The position numbers were made by a program, and so were the translations under genes. Source: Echinostoma caproni (lineage: Eukaryota > Platyhelminthes > Trematoda > Plagiorchiida > Echinostomatidae). Taken from it: 15,585 nt of DNA. Shown here one piece after another: positions 11,110-15,585 of the stretch. The notes under the pieces were generated by a model. It made no database searches. It worked only from the letters and a program-made list of their open reading frames with translations, and was not told where the DNA came from. The stretch covers positions 53,541 through 69,125 of the forward strand of contig UZAN01040832.1 of assembly GCA_900618425.1 (NCBI GenBank), in the 5' to 3' direction. Within the stretch, counting starts at the first letter, position 1, and every line of letters starts with the position of its first letter.

Positions 11110-14100
11110 GGACAGATAGAAGAGAGAAGTCGGTCCAAGCGGGTCCAAGTGGGACCATACTAGCACATCAAAAGAGGATGAAAATGGCGCTACCACTTTT
11201 TTGATTCAGCCGCCTATAACTGTCCGATTGCTTCCCGTCTAGTATTCTGGATTTGTTTCTTGTGAAAGTTCTGTGTCAGATTACGATTATAATGAATGCC
11301 TATGGGAATAATTCATTAATTAGTGATGGCAGTGGTCCGGTTGTAACGTTGCCTTTGAGGACGTCGGTTCGAATCCCACCACCATCGAACGACTTTCCGC
11401 ATTGCGTGTTGTATGGCAGCCACTTCTCCCTTCCCAAAAATTTTATCGTTGTATATTCAATAAAAGTAAAAATGAAAAATTACTGTACGGGTTGCAACAC
11501 AATGTAAGCAGAAACGTTATTGGCCATATCCCTCTCTAGTAACGGAAAACGCCACCGTTGAAATGCTTGAACACTCTATTAGAAATCGCGGCCTCAAGCT
11601 AGACTCCATCAGTTTATCAGCTTTCGGAAACTCACAGTAGGCTGTTGAGATTGTGCACGTTTACCATTAGTATCATATACTGAATATATAAGAAGAACTT
11701 TGAGAGGAGAGAAGCGACCAGCTGGAGATCACCACAAGAGATAAAGAGGTGGCAAACAGGGTGGATCTGATGGTAAAATCAGATTAAATTAGCTGCAAGT
11801 TAGCAACTTGCAACATAATTCCAAAAACAACTATAATGTGTAGACTTATATCGGTCGCTGGCGAAAGTTAGATTTTCCATAGAAGCTACACACCCAGTAG
11901 TGCATACCAAGGTCAGACACAGGATGATTGAGTAAACCCTGCGACAATTGCTAGGGTTCCACAGAGAACGAAGAAAGAAAAGTAGCTTGCAATTATGGAA
12001 ACGATGGTGTCACTCAGCCAAACTTTCAAAAGAAATAAAACGACCAAAATGCACATTTCAACAATGGGAAAAGAACAAAGTTTTTAACCAGTACTCACTC
12101 GACTCATTGGAAAGTGGAAATGACCCAAATCCAGAAAACGAACAAGGTTCTCACGCGCTGCTTTTGATTCCAACAATTCAGTGAGAGATGGAGTGAAATA
12201 CTTTTGATTGCCCGTATCTGACTTAACCGCCGCTTGCCTCCGATAAACTTGAAATTCCTCTTCATCTAGATTTGAAATATCTTCAGAATCACCCTGTAGT
12301 TGTTCCGTTTGTGTGTCTGGTTTTGAACACGACTTATCACCCACCACACGGGTATTCCTAAATTGTTCCACATCCGACAGCATTTTTCTGACTTGGTCAA
12401 TAATTTCATTCGAACGAGTCTGTTGCGTGACACCCGACAAACTATTCAACCAATGTAATAGAAGACTTGCTCCACCGCCAGCAGCAATATCTGGTAATGA
12501 TTTACCGACTTGTCGACCTTCTAAGGAATGCCCGGTGAGGAATCCGGTAGACTGACCTTCCACAGCAAGACGATATACTGCTTGTGTAACCGGGACGAGA
12601 AACGCGGCACTGTTACATATACGTGCGGAGGGTAAGCCAGCAGCAAATCGTCCGTCTATCAGGGAAATTATGAGAGAATTGTCAAAAAAATCGGCAACGT
12701 CATCCGAATTCATGACTACGTCAATCACACGAGTTGTCCTGCCTAGACTACGTGATTGTCCGTTGTCTTGTGTGTTCTCCTTTTCGTCTTGATTGTTGAA
12801 GTCGTCATCATTACTCTCACCCACAGAAAGCCCAAATAAGTGAGTAGATAGCTGCTGGAACACTGCGACCAGCTGGCGACAAGAGTCTAAGACCAACTGC
12901 TCTTCTTCATCTATCACAGTGGCAGGAGCAAGCAGTTCCAGCTGCCAAACGGGAAGTAGATTGGCTGGTGATTTGCTCACACAATGACCGTCAGCCCGTC
13001 CACTCAACAATCCAGCGGCAGAATCGGCTTCAATTAAACGAGTCTAAAACATAATAAGATTCATCAAATTGTTTCGGAAATTGAATAGCAGTAGAAACAT
13101 CAACAGTACGTAACAGATAGCTGAAACATGCAGGTCTTTAGAGTCCCGAAATGATTAGCGAAAGCAAAGTATGAGCGATTAGCTACAAACTAGATGAAAA
13201 CAAAAAATTACAAACAACGACAGAAAATAGAGCATATATATAAATACCTCTTGTTTTGTGAGGTATGTAAACAACAACTGAGATGCTTTCAAGTGTCCCT
13301 ACAGTACAGTACACATGATATTACACACATTAAATTTTCCTATTAAGGAAGGGAAACATTTTCGCATGAACTATGATATGCTATTCTAAAAAATGGGTTC
13401 ATAAACAAAAATATAATAATTCTAGCTGCAATAAAATGCACGGAACAGCCCCAAAAGGAATTATTTCTATTATCATAAACTCCAGGGTAATCATAGAGTG
13501 ATCCACTTATGAGAATGGTCAATTAGATGTTCGTGACCATCACATATGTACAAAATCAATTACCTTGAGAGGACACTAAAGTACGATCACAATCCCGGTT
13601 CACTAATTGTTACTTAAAGCGAAAGCCGCGAGTGAACTATGGTCGACGNTGGTCGACGGTGTAGGGAGCGATACACAGAAAAACATTGTACACATGGGTG
13701 ATCTCTTCCTGCCTATCTAGTGATTGTTTTCACCACAAACAATGTCGGCTTAGAGTATCAAGCTTGGATTAGCCCATTCGATTGTTCAGAGGCACCAGGC
13801 ACTCTGGATAGTCTTCGATGTGGGTTTTACTCCTCGAGAGACCGTGAGATTGATTGAGCTATTCGCGCAAGGTGATGACCGTCAACCGTGCAGCTCAGGG
13901 GTAAGGGTTTGAAGTCCCGACATGACTCTTCGCAGTTCGAGTCCTGACAGGGATACAAAAGTACGTACTCCTGACGAGTCCCAAACAAGACGAAACAGCT
14001 GTCCAATGTCGGCTTAGTTTCAGCTCCTTTGGATAGGAGCAAACGCATTCTAACGGACTACAGATGAGACAAATATAACTCTAGATGTGTGATATAAACG

Positions 14101-14326
14101 CAAGCACTGAAGTGGGTTGTTATTTATAGTTGAAGGAGAACATTATGAAACTACAACGGAATCGGAAAACCTGAAAATGAATGGCAGATACAAGAGTGCG
14201 GCATAAACTCACCTCCAGTGTTGGCCAAGACTTGTCGTTGTTGGAGCCATCAGTGCAAGGGACTTTTCGTAACCATGGAAGAAAAATATATTTGTACAAA
14301 TGATCCGATAACTCCCCAAAGCGTGC
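1779..14326 (-). CDS. ZW10: ZW10 homologue, kinetochore/vesicle-tethering protein, partial (five joined exons)
   Basis: ZW10 acts at kinetochores in the Rod-ZW10-Zwilch complex, which holds the spindle checkpoint and recruits dynein, and at the ER in the NRZ tether (NAG, RINT1, ZW10) that captures COPI vesicles; this is family knowledge. The five exons join in phase to 586 residues. Residues 1-38 resemble the stretch near human residue 231 (RFGELSDHLYKY). Residues 39-353 form one long exon with acidic inserts. Residues 348-441 end in SRVSQTVISLLEQ and a helical stretch. Residues 442-545 contain YHNSCLFLAHECLTLG and TFVLVPQLRASGTE, close to human HHNNCMYIAHHLLTLG and [15 protein letters not shown]. 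Residues 546-586 end in LTTFSRCI, at the human IYCKAMG position. No signal peptide or membrane segment is expected or seen. About 230 N-terminal and 125 C-terminal residues are missing, so neither start nor stop codon is called. The acidic inserts make this version longer than the 779-residue human protein. The fold class is the CATCHR tether family. Confidence 0.88.
1903..4154. other. Left part of a 4.1 kb ZW10 intron, no gene seen
   Basis: This stretch lies in the intron between the exons at 6348-6038 and 1902-1779. A GC-richer, CpG-containing patch sits at about 2070-2180. Short open frames (2641-2877, 3200-3436, 3967-3665 and others) have no recognisable motif or conserved-looking composition. 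Nothing else can be supported. Confidence 0.5.
4155..5126 (+). mobile_element. Decayed jockey/CR1-like LINE 3' half with deleted RT core
   Basis: Reverse-transcriptase pieces occur in order on the plus strand, in shifting frames: LPQLWKNGRISPIYKGG (from 4155), NYRRVSLL (4224-4247, normally NYRPVSLL), then LYADDAKIWR with the catalytic YADD at 4267-4278. Next come FNVTKCKILSLRHNG (from about 4378), DKGLGVVIRTDLSC, and a tail including FARALVSFKHQLGDVLA near 5005. Only about 20 bases separate NYRRVSLL from YADD, where over a hundred residues are expected, so the palm with its FSKAF and PQGS motifs has been deleted. Several stops and frameshifts make it a dead copy. After the last coding traces there is a short ACT triplet run (5110-5122), a likely 3' tail. 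It lies antisense to ZW10 inside its intron. Confidence 0.85.
5127..5559. other. Intronic DNA between two LINE remnants
   Basis: No open frame of note and no recognisable motif was seen here. The right end may belong to the LINE tail that becomes recognisable at 5585, but reading back from it gives only interrupted frames. Confidence 0.4.
5560..5700 (+). mobile_element. LINE ORF 3'-end remnant
   Basis: RLPGWGP is encoded at 5585-5605 and LETLSDM at 5626-5646 in a different frame. In the related copy on the minus strand near 8018-7964, PGWGP is followed by seven codons and then LETLNDI. Here the spacer is 20 bases instead of 21, so a single-base deletion explains the frame change. It is the extreme C-terminal part of the same non-LTR retrotransposon family, in plus orientation, antisense to ZW10. 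Its outer limits are approximate. Confidence 0.65.
5701..6037. other. Intronic DNA next to the conserved ZW10 exon
   Basis: This is the 5' part of the 4.1 kb intron, directly after the donor AAG|GTAGGT at 6038/6037 on the minus strand. No gene, repeat or motif was recognised. The end of the LINE remnant may extend a little into it. Confidence 0.4.
6038..6348 (-). CDS. ZW10: ZW10 exon (most conserved segment)
   Basis: The exon is 311 bases: 2 bases completing the split codon, then 103 codons, leaving in phase 0. A strong pyrimidine tract and tttatttag precede it, and the donor is AAG|GTAGGT. The alternative acceptor 16 bases further in (aacag) puts a TGA in frame, so the first is chosen. It encodes the signature stretch YHNSCLFLAHECLTLG, an acidic insert around DPEQETDSEEDE, then TFVLVPQLRASGTEILLTHL and SLSDHLKRTKGLK. 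These fit human ZW10 HHNNCMYIAHHLLTLG and [20 protein letters not shown]; the acidic loop sits where human has a short linker. Confidence 0.92.
6524..6695 (+). repeat. tRNA-derived SINE, copy 1
   Basis: The head is tRNA-like, with a box A-like ggtggtagtgacccggtgg and a degraded box B (tgtgttcgaatgcc at about 6572-6585). The body shares gactttaccaattgtgtgtt and atggcagcc with the copy at 11323-11475, and the tail (gtgcattcaataagaaaaag) is A-rich. It lies in the 1.0 kb intron between ZW10 exons 7633-7369 and 6348-6038, antisense to the gene. It is more diverged in the promoter than copy 2. Confidence 0.75.
6696..7368. other. Remainder of the 1.0 kb ZW10 intron
   Basis: The minus-strand open frame 7088-6774 (104 codons) contains runs of Pro and no recognisable domain. 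The donor GTAAGT of the exon ending at 7369 opens this intron. No further feature can be supported. Confidence 0.45.
7369..7633 (-). CDS. ZW10: ZW10 exon (helical stretch before the conserved C-terminal part)
   Basis: The exon is 265 bases, entering in phase 0 and leaving in phase 1. The acceptor is catttttatag|GTT and the donor GCTG|GTAAGT. It encodes 88 residues, VSQTVISLLEQINAVSAETE through LLDSDLYLA, rich in Leu, Ala and Val and predicted to be alpha-helical. It aligns with the human ZW10 segment that starts [20 protein letters not shown] and runs to PQLAAIHHNN. The junction with the preceding exon falls at SR/VSQTV, the place where human has TC/RISESV. Confidence 0.88.
7702..7726. repeat. 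ATC trinucleotide microsatellite
   Basis: About eight imperfect ATC units (atcatcgtcatcatcatc and continuing), with one G interruption. It lies about 70 bases upstream of the ZW10 exon acceptor at 7634, inside the 4.5 kb intron. Confidence 0.85.
7921..8735 (-). mobile_element. Decayed non-LTR retrotransposon, RT palm to C-terminus
   Basis: On the minus strand an open frame from about 8683 encodes KLCDLEYADDIVYLFES with the catalytic YADD at 8614-8603. It continues through PSKCKVMLQDW and CFTYLGSCVSNHGSIV, the usual thumb-region blocks of this LINE group. At about 8345 a TGA replaces what is normally CGA in KARAAF, the mark of a single C-to-T change. The reading continues as CRRDFSLKLKGRVY, shifts frame, then shows RLRWLEHVLRQPHRA, KPRGG, TERLGRIGAS, PGWGP (8018-8004) and LETLNDI. 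It ends in a WRSC-like tail near 7940. The 5' half is missing. It runs in the same direction as ZW10, in its 4.5 kb intron, and cannot be active. Confidence 0.88.
8736..9016. other. Intronic DNA between two LINE fragments
   Basis: The short plus-strand frame 8732-8938 has no recognisable motif. The right part (8970-9016) may belong to the RT fragment that follows, reading through interrupted frames. Confidence 0.35.
9017..9420 (+). mobile_element. Fragment of a LINE reverse-transcriptase palm
   Basis: VIHVDFSKAFNRKNHRLP is encoded from 9017; this is the RT block normally reading DFSKAFDxVNHRLL, with its first catalytic Asp. ERMGF follows near 9095. RGAPSFILSPSLFLLEITY appears at about 9335-9390, matching the block SGVPQGSVLSPLLFLLYINDLP. 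Frames differ between blocks and stops intervene, so it is a dead remnant. These are the motifs deleted from the copy at 4155-5126, but whether both belong to one family cannot be told by eye. Confidence 0.75.
9421..11042. other. Middle of the 4.5 kb ZW10 intron, no gene assigned
   Basis: Three moderately long open frames occur: 9771-9484 minus (95 codons), 10287-9910 minus (125) and 10590-10940 plus (116). None shows a recognisable domain. The first has a fairly protein-like composition (for example GTWSSELHKTPLGMEAHSDK) and no clear splice sites. A 12-base inverted repeat (10447-10458 and 10550-10561) is listed separately. Old mobile DNA is the likeliest content. Confidence 0.4.
10447..10561. 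repeat. 12-base inverted repeat pair
   Basis: The sequence tatacttgaatt at 10447-10458 is the exact reverse complement of aattcaagtata at 10550-10561, with 91 bases between. The match does not extend on either side. It could be terminal repeats of a tiny transposon remnant or chance in AT-rich DNA. Confidence 0.3.
11043..11119. repeat. GATA tetranucleotide microsatellite
   Basis: About 77 bases of GATA units with two TGATA interruptions and a final gacagataga. It lies in the 4.5 kb ZW10 intron. Open frames reading through it on the minus strand consist of repeated Leu-Ser-Ile-Tyr and are artefacts. Confidence 0.97.
11323..11475 (+). repeat. tRNA-derived SINE, copy 2
   Basis: The head reads as a tRNA relic. 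GATGG at its start can pair with CCATC about 60 bases on. A box A-like tggcagtggtccgg is followed by a perfect box B, ggttcgaatcc (11366-11376), within a T-arm that has one mismatch. The body shares gactttccgcattgcgtgtt and atggcagccac with copy 1 at 6524-6695 but lacks about 11 bases near the middle. The tail is A-rich with AATAAA (gtatattcaataaaagtaaa). It would be transcribed by RNA polymerase III and moved by a LINE partner, judging from the class. It is antisense to ZW10. Confidence 0.8.
11476..12098. other. 5' end of the 4.5 kb ZW10 intron
   Basis: This stretch directly follows the donor CGA|GTGAGT on the minus strand. The plus-strand frame 11948-12184 overlaps the exon antisense and is a shadow. 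No repeat family was recognised. Confidence 0.45.
12099..13043 (-). CDS. ZW10: ZW10 large central exon
   Basis: The exon is 945 bases (315 codons), phase 0 at both ends. The acceptor is tatgttttag|ACT and the donor CGA|GTGAGT. The product begins TRLIEADSAAGLLSGR and ends FHFPMSR. Two stretches are strongly acidic (near DEEEQLVLD, and GESNDDDFNNQDEKENTQD about 80 residues in); they look like disordered inserts absent from the human protein. The middle (VADFFDNSLIISLIDGRF) fits the human stretch LSECLIKNCLVYSIP, and EIIDQVRKMLSDVEQFRNT fits the human CQDVIVAARNLMTSEIHNT. Reading from the TTG at about 13010 as a start would be wrong, because the frame stays open to the acceptor. Confidence 0.9.
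13044..13739. other. 3' part of the 1.2 kb ZW10 intron, AT-rich
   Basis: AT-rich intron sequence with short AT runs (atatatataaata near 13235). An ambiguous base N stands at 13649 between two copies of tggtcgacg. No gene or known repeat is visible. Confidence 0.5.
13740..14003 (+). mobile_element. SMalpha-like short element: tRNA-like promoter plus hammerhead end
   Basis: A tRNA-like block has a box A-like cagctcaggggtaaggg (about 13891-13907) and a box B-like gttcgagtcc (13935-13944). About 27 bases later the hammerhead-like motif begins and runs to 14003. This arrangement, a pol III head followed by a hammerhead, is that of the SMalpha elements of schistosomes. The direct repeat caatgtcggcttag stands at 13740-13753 and again at 14004-14017, so the unit is 264 bases if the repeat marks its start, or 250 if the repeat is a target-site duplication. 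It is antisense to ZW10, so the ZW10 pre-mRNA does not carry the ribozyme sense strand. Confidence 0.65.
13961..14003 (+). ncRNA. Degenerate type I hammerhead ribozyme
   Basis: The catalytic core is intact: CTGACGA at 13971-13977 (consensus CUGANGA) and GAAA at 13992-13995. Stem II is GTCC (13978-13981) against AGAC (13988-13991), with one C-A mismatch at its inner end. Stem III is ACAG (13995-13998) against CTGT (13999-14002), a four-pair stem with no loop, as in the schistosome hammerheads. The cleavage base is C at 14003 in the triplet GTC. Stem I is poor: the bases before CTGACGA (gtacgtactc) hardly pair with those after 14003. Activity is therefore doubtful in this copy. Confidence 0.7.
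14023..14040 (+). other. Small perfect hairpin after the hammerhead element
   Basis: Six bases, gctcct (14023-14028), pair exactly with aggagc (14035-14040) across the loop ttggat. It follows the second copy of the 14-base repeat and could be part of the next repeat unit. No function is claimed. Confidence 0.45.
14213..14326 (-). CDS. ZW10: ZW10 exon (first clear exon in window)
   Basis: The exon is 114 bases (38 codons), phase 0 at both ends. Its acceptor follows a pyrimidine-rich run ending in gtgtag, and its donor is GAG|GTGAGT, a near-perfect site. The in-frame codon just upstream is TAG, so the exon cannot extend leftward in transcript terms. It encodes ARFGELSDHLYKYIFLPWLR followed by a short polar stretch. 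This matches the human ZW10 segment with [20 protein letters not shown]. The longer open frame covering the same bases (14394-14209) is a different frame and not the coding one. Confidence 0.85.
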
Positions 14327-14819
14327 CTACACAAACGGAAAGAGTACAAATAGAAAACATCTGATTGGTTTTCCAATTGCAGGAACATAAACAAAAACCG
14401 GTTTTTACAACCAACAAACTCCTCGCTGGATCAGTTAATTAACTTACGGTCCTCACATCACACATCGTTGAATGTGGAAGCAGGTCAAACATAACATGAG
14501 TGAAGTTGTTTCCGTTTCAGAGCAAACTAAGATATCAATTGGCCCACTTATTTTGGATTGATGAAAAATTAACTGAAATTATCATTCAGAGATACGAGCA
14601 AAAAAAAACCGAAGCGCATTTATTATCAATTCTATATGAACCACTTAACCAGAGAATTTAAATGGTTCTTTCCTAAATATCGATGGTCACACTGCTCATT
14701 CCCCACCAATTATCGGAATGTTGACACCCGTTGGTTTAACACACTTTCACTCTGATTTTACAGTTCATCAATAAATGATATTATGTTCGGTATCGATATA
14801 CGGTTTGGTTTTCTTTTAC
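14327..14819. other. Intronic DNA upstream of the first clear ZW10 exon
   Basis: AT-rich with a nine-base A run near 14600. A donor-like GACC|GTAAGT on the minus strand stands at 14448/14447. The candidate exon ending there (79 bases from the acceptor cttag) has the right length phase to bridge to the exon at 14326 but contains a TGA at its third codon. No other feature is seen. Confidence 0.4.
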
Positions 14820-14954
14820 CACCAGCAATATCCTTTGAAGAGTTTATTATTGCATTGGCCGTTGGGCGCATAGTAGTGTCCGCCGTCGCGACAAACGGCT
14901 GTCTGTAGCGGATCGAGTTCATGCTGAAGCAGTTCAGTTAGACAGCGCACAAAT
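14820..14954 (-). CDS. Possible further upstream ZW10 exon (uncertain)
   Basis: A good pyrimidine tract and acceptor (tctgtttttattgaccag) open a frame beginning RFVRCLTELLQHELDPLQ, with a stop TAA just after the only usable donors (CTG|GTGGTA or GTG|GTAAAA). The start is helix-like, as expected of ZW10. However, both donors leave phase 2 while the next sure exon (14326) enters in phase 0, so a further small exon would be needed. A donor-like GACC|GTAAGT at 14448/14447 could end it, but the 79-base exon from the best acceptor carries an early TGA. It may equally be a chance open frame. Confidence 0.3.
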
Positions 14955-15585
14955 CTGGTCAATAAAAACAGAATGCAGATAGACTGTCGGTGTTCGAACA
15001 CCGTGGTCCACTCAGCATTGCATGAGTCTAGTGAGTAAACCGGAGAAGCAATGTGGAATTACAGCACAGAGTTGTAGAGAAACGCGGGCACCCATAGAAG
15101 CAATTTGTCGACCTCCATAGTTAACGTTGATTAGGGCATGTGCCGGGCATCTCACCAAATAGGTTGCCACGGTGTACGTTGTTTGTCAAGACGAGTGACG
15201 AATGGAAAGTAGTGTAGTAAAACGGAGGGTATGATAATCCCATACAGGAAATTTGCACAGATTGATCGGATTAGGCTTTCCAGATCGGAATCGTTACAAA
15301 GTATGACTAGAAACACGGAGTGATATTCGGCATCAAAATAGCCATGGGTTTAACGCAAAATATAGAAACAGAAAGGGGGAAAACAAAAGCAGTCAGTTTG
15401 GGAATGGCCAACTTTTTGTTCGTTTACTCCACGCTATTCTGATATTATTTTATTTTTTGGAATAACACACAGAAAAGGATGCATTCACGCTACTGATGCC
15501 ACACCCTGAAGTGTCCTTTACTAATGACAAACTCAATGTTTGGGGTCACAGCCGGGGAGCCGCAAATCCCCGACGGAAGCCAGAT
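14955..15585. other. Unassigned right flank
   Basis: This should be the side where the N-terminal ZW10 exons lie, but no minus-strand frame here resembles the family. No open frame longer than 60 codons and no known repeat was recognised. The last 40 bases are GC-rich and may start another repeat. Confidence 0.4.

Larger units (their letters stand above)
13740..14017. repeat. 14-base direct repeat flanking the hammerhead element
   Basis: The sequence caatgtcggcttag occurs at 13740-13753 and 14004-14017. The second copy begins at the base after the predicted hammerhead cleavage site. It is either a target-site duplication or the shared start of two tandem monomers. Bases following the two copies show loose similarity (both reach ttggat within about 15 bases), which favours tandem monomers. 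Confidence 0.6.

Noticed and set aside
10736..11158. Long minus-strand open frames reading Leu-Ser-Ile-Tyr repeats
   Set aside because: They are the GATA microsatellite translated; there is no coding signal outside it.
11323..11400. A functional tRNA gene
   Set aside because: Box B is perfect, but the D-arm and anticodon arm do not fold properly, and the same sequence with the same tail recurs at 6524-6695, so it is a SINE head.
11253..11507. 84-codon plus-strand open frame
   Set aside because: It lies over the tRNA-derived SINE copy and has no protein similarity.
12084..13010. A self-standing 308-residue gene
   Set aside because: The frame has no ATG at its start (a TTG lies there) and stays open to a good acceptor at 13044. 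Its end reads through a GTGAGT donor. It is an internal exon.
1779..14326. Virilizer (VIRMA), CIP2A or another ARM/HEAT-repeat protein as the identity of the spliced gene
   Set aside because: I compared the exons with these first and found no block-level match. ZW10 matched at several blocks in order and at an exon junction.
14209..14394. 61-codon minus-strand open frame across the first ZW10 exon
   Set aside because: It uses a different frame and runs through the acceptor site. The phase-0 frame between the splice sites is open, in phase with the next exon and matches ZW10.
1..15585. CRISPR array, bacterial operon, phage or plasmid features
   Set aside because: There are no spaced direct repeats of that kind and no close-packed genes, and the spliced gene shows the DNA is eukaryotic.

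Overview
The window looks like nuclear genomic DNA of a parasitic flatworm, most likely a non-schistosome trematode. Four things point there: a spliced gene with GT-AG introns of 1 to 4.5 kb, intermediate GC content, several decayed non-LTR retrotransposons of the kinds I know from fluke genomes, and a short element that joins a tRNA-like head to a hammerhead-ribozyme-like end, as in the schistosome SMalpha repeats. No bacterial or viral gene organisation is visible. Species cannot be fixed from the sequence alone.

One gene can be supported. It lies on the minus strand, has five well-defined exons (14326-14213, 13043-12099, 7633-7369, 6348-6038, 1902-1779) and encodes 586 residues of a ZW10 homologue, the kinetochore checkpoint and ER-Golgi tethering protein. 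All internal splice phases agree (0, 0, 1, 0, ending in 1), every exon has AG acceptor and GT donor sites, and the second half aligns by eye with remembered human ZW10 without large gaps. The gene runs off both sides: about 230 N-terminal residues should lie towards the right edge and about 125 C-terminal residues at or beyond the left edge. I could not place either with confidence. A possible extra exon at 14954-14820 is listed with low confidence.

Nearly everything else is intron or flank filled with old mobile DNA. From left to right: unassigned DNA (1-1778); exon 5; a 4.1 kb intron holding a jockey/CR1-like LINE copy with its RT core deleted (4155-5126, plus strand) and a second LINE tail (5560-5700, plus); exon 4; a 1.0 kb intron with a tRNA-derived SINE (6524-6695); exon 3; a 4.5 kb intron with a LINE 3' half on the minus strand (7921-8735), an RT fragment (9017-9420, plus), a GATA microsatellite (11043-11119) and a second SINE copy (11323-11475); exon 2; a 1.2 kb intron with the hammerhead-bearing element (about 13740-14003, plus strand); exon 1 of this set; then unassigned DNA to the right edge.

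I see no convincing new biological system. The observation most worth a second look is the hammerhead-like element, because a 14-base direct repeat begins exactly at its predicted self-cleavage site. Homologies are from recognition by eye and memory; no database search was run.
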